Shown here: positions 29,855 through 30,697 of the stretch, piece after piece
Layout: each line of letters starts with the position of its first letter
Numbering within the stretch: the stretch's first letter is position 1
Source: Rhizophagus sp. LPA8_4_AMF
Taxonomy: Eukaryota; Glomeromycota; Glomeromycetes; Glomerales; Glomeraceae
DNA: 30,697 bases
NCBI GenBank assembly: GCA_021464525.1
Contig: JADRCO010000567.1
Location: 1-30,697 of the forward strand
Direction: 5' to 3'
The notes under the pieces: model-generated
Database searches by the model: none
Seen by the model: the letters and a program-made list of their open reading frames with translations, nothing else
Told to the model about the DNA's origin: nothing
Made by a program: the position numbers and the translations under genes

Positions 29855-30358
29855 TATGTTTATATTGTTAAATTTTTTTTAAACAGTTTACATAAAAAAA
29901 AAAACTCTGAACTTCAACAAGTTCCTTATTAATAGATATTTGCAATCTGCATTTCATATATATTGTGCAACAATTAATCAAGACAATAGTATTGGCGTAA
30001 CATTAGTATTACTAGTTGATCAAACGTATTTGTAATACATAATAAATTAAGTGCTTTGATATTTATACTTAGCTATTTAGTTTTTAATTTAATTTTATAA
30101 ACAATTGATTTCTAATTATAATATATTAAAACAAGTGGTAAACCGCGGCATGCTAAAAAAGGATATTTTGTTAAATTAAAATTTGATGCAGGAGAATTAC
30201 ACAATTTAATTTGCACAACTGGGCAAAACGTGGCTGTGAGCCTGTGACTGTGACAGCTCTTATAGTTACACACTCATTTAGGAGGACAACGTACAAAATT
30301 GATTTTTGTAAAACCGGTTTGTAAATGAAGTTTCCATTTATTTGGATACACATCTATA

Positions 30359-30374
30359 TCTATCTATCTATCTA
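30359..30374 (+). repeat. (TATC)n microsatellite
   Basis: Four uninterrupted TATC units. Confidence 0.85.
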
Positions 30375-30675
30375 TTCTAATATTTAAAAAACACTGTCGT
30401 GTAACCGTAACGTTTAGACTAACCGCATAAATAAACTTCAAACAATTGTGTGACCACATCGTGTCACTGCATTGTGTGACGCAAACGACCAATCTTGATA
30501 TAAACAATACCAACGCGGCAACGCGTTTTTTTGTTTTTCTGATTTGGGAACGTCTGGAACGTCCCTCTCTTTCTTTTTTTTTAGGGACGGACTTGAACTT
30601 CGAACTGGACTTTAACATTGCAAAGGTGAGTGGGTGGTTGATTTTTTTCGTGGGGGTTCCTTTCTTTTTTTGGTT

Positions 30676-30696
30676 GAGAACGTTACTAACGTTCTC
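30676..30696. repeat. Perfect 21-bp palindrome
   Basis: GAGAACGTTA and TAACGTTCTC pair perfectly around one central C. It could be a binding site for a dimeric regulator or part of an element end; context is cut by the window edge. Confidence 0.6.
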
Positions 30697-30697
30697 T

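Larger units (their letters stand above)
29855..30697. other. Upstream region of the kinase array and window edge
   Basis: No gene is supported. The array promoter should lie just above 29855, but no element is identifiable. There is a (TATC)n microsatellite at about 30359-30374 and a perfect 10-bp-arm palindrome at 30676-30696 (GAGAACGTTA-C-TAACGTTCTC). GGTGAGTGGG near 30624 could be a splice donor of a gene or element continuing to the right. The ORFs at 30171-30353 and 30364-30618 (minus) are low-complexity and unconvincing. Confidence 0.45.

Noticed and set aside
30171-30618. Two minus-strand ORFs near the right edge
   Set aside because: Compositionally odd, no domain, and no supporting context.

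Overview
The window is AT-rich eukaryotic DNA. Genes are split by 62-100 nt GT-AG introns, there are large families of tyrosine-kinase-like (TKL) protein kinases, Hsp70 and sacsin-type ATPases, and relics of Tc1/mariner, LINE, Helitron-like and MITE elements. Together these strongly suggest an arbuscular mycorrhizal fungus of the Rhizophagus (Glomeromycotina) type. This assignment rests on recognition of gene-family style, not on a search.

Layout. Positions 1-511 hold the C-lobe of a kinase that enters from the left. Positions 512-3458 are repeat-rich intergenic DNA with a dispersed repeat, a 264 bp TIR element and a possible Helitron-type end. Positions 3459-5340 (minus) hold a five-exon Hsp70 relative that has lost several ATPase residues, carries a frameshift in the first phosphate loop and has a short C-terminus. 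It is divergent from a complete TKL kinase at 5884-7687 (plus), whose tail I reconstruct as four further small exons including a 13-nt microexon. A 4.8 kb segment (7868-12671) carries a broken HATPase(sacsin-like)-BTB gene; a second copy at 18809-23599 carries the intact gene. Between them (12672-18808) lie a minisatellite, a hairpin repeat, a second copy of the dispersed repeat split by a decayed Tc1 transposon, a tiny LINE-tail insertion with target-site duplication, and a palindromic MITE. A LINE reverse-transcriptase scrap (23598-23880) abuts the end of the second duplicated segment.

The most striking object is the minus-strand gene at 29854-24633. Eight consecutive exons of about 405-471 nt each encode the same zinc-knuckle plus kinase N-lobe module, and a ninth exon supplies the only catalytic C-lobe. 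All introns are phase 0 and the splice sites are themselves near-copies, so the gene grew by tandem exon duplication. Units 1-7 share a degenerate glycine loop (GG replaced by DE); only unit 8, next to the C-lobe, has a canonical loop, and that exon carries a 1-nt frameshift. The reading is a protein of about 1,490 residues with an array of pseudo-N-lobes ahead of one kinase C-lobe, an architecture I do not recognise from described kinases.

How the genes relate: the kinases, Hsp70 and HATPase-BTB protein belong to signalling and chaperone/ubiquitin-adaptor families that are expanded and fast-evolving in these fungi. No metabolic pathway or operon links them. The window reads as a dynamic, duplicating gene-family region with frequent pseudogenisation.
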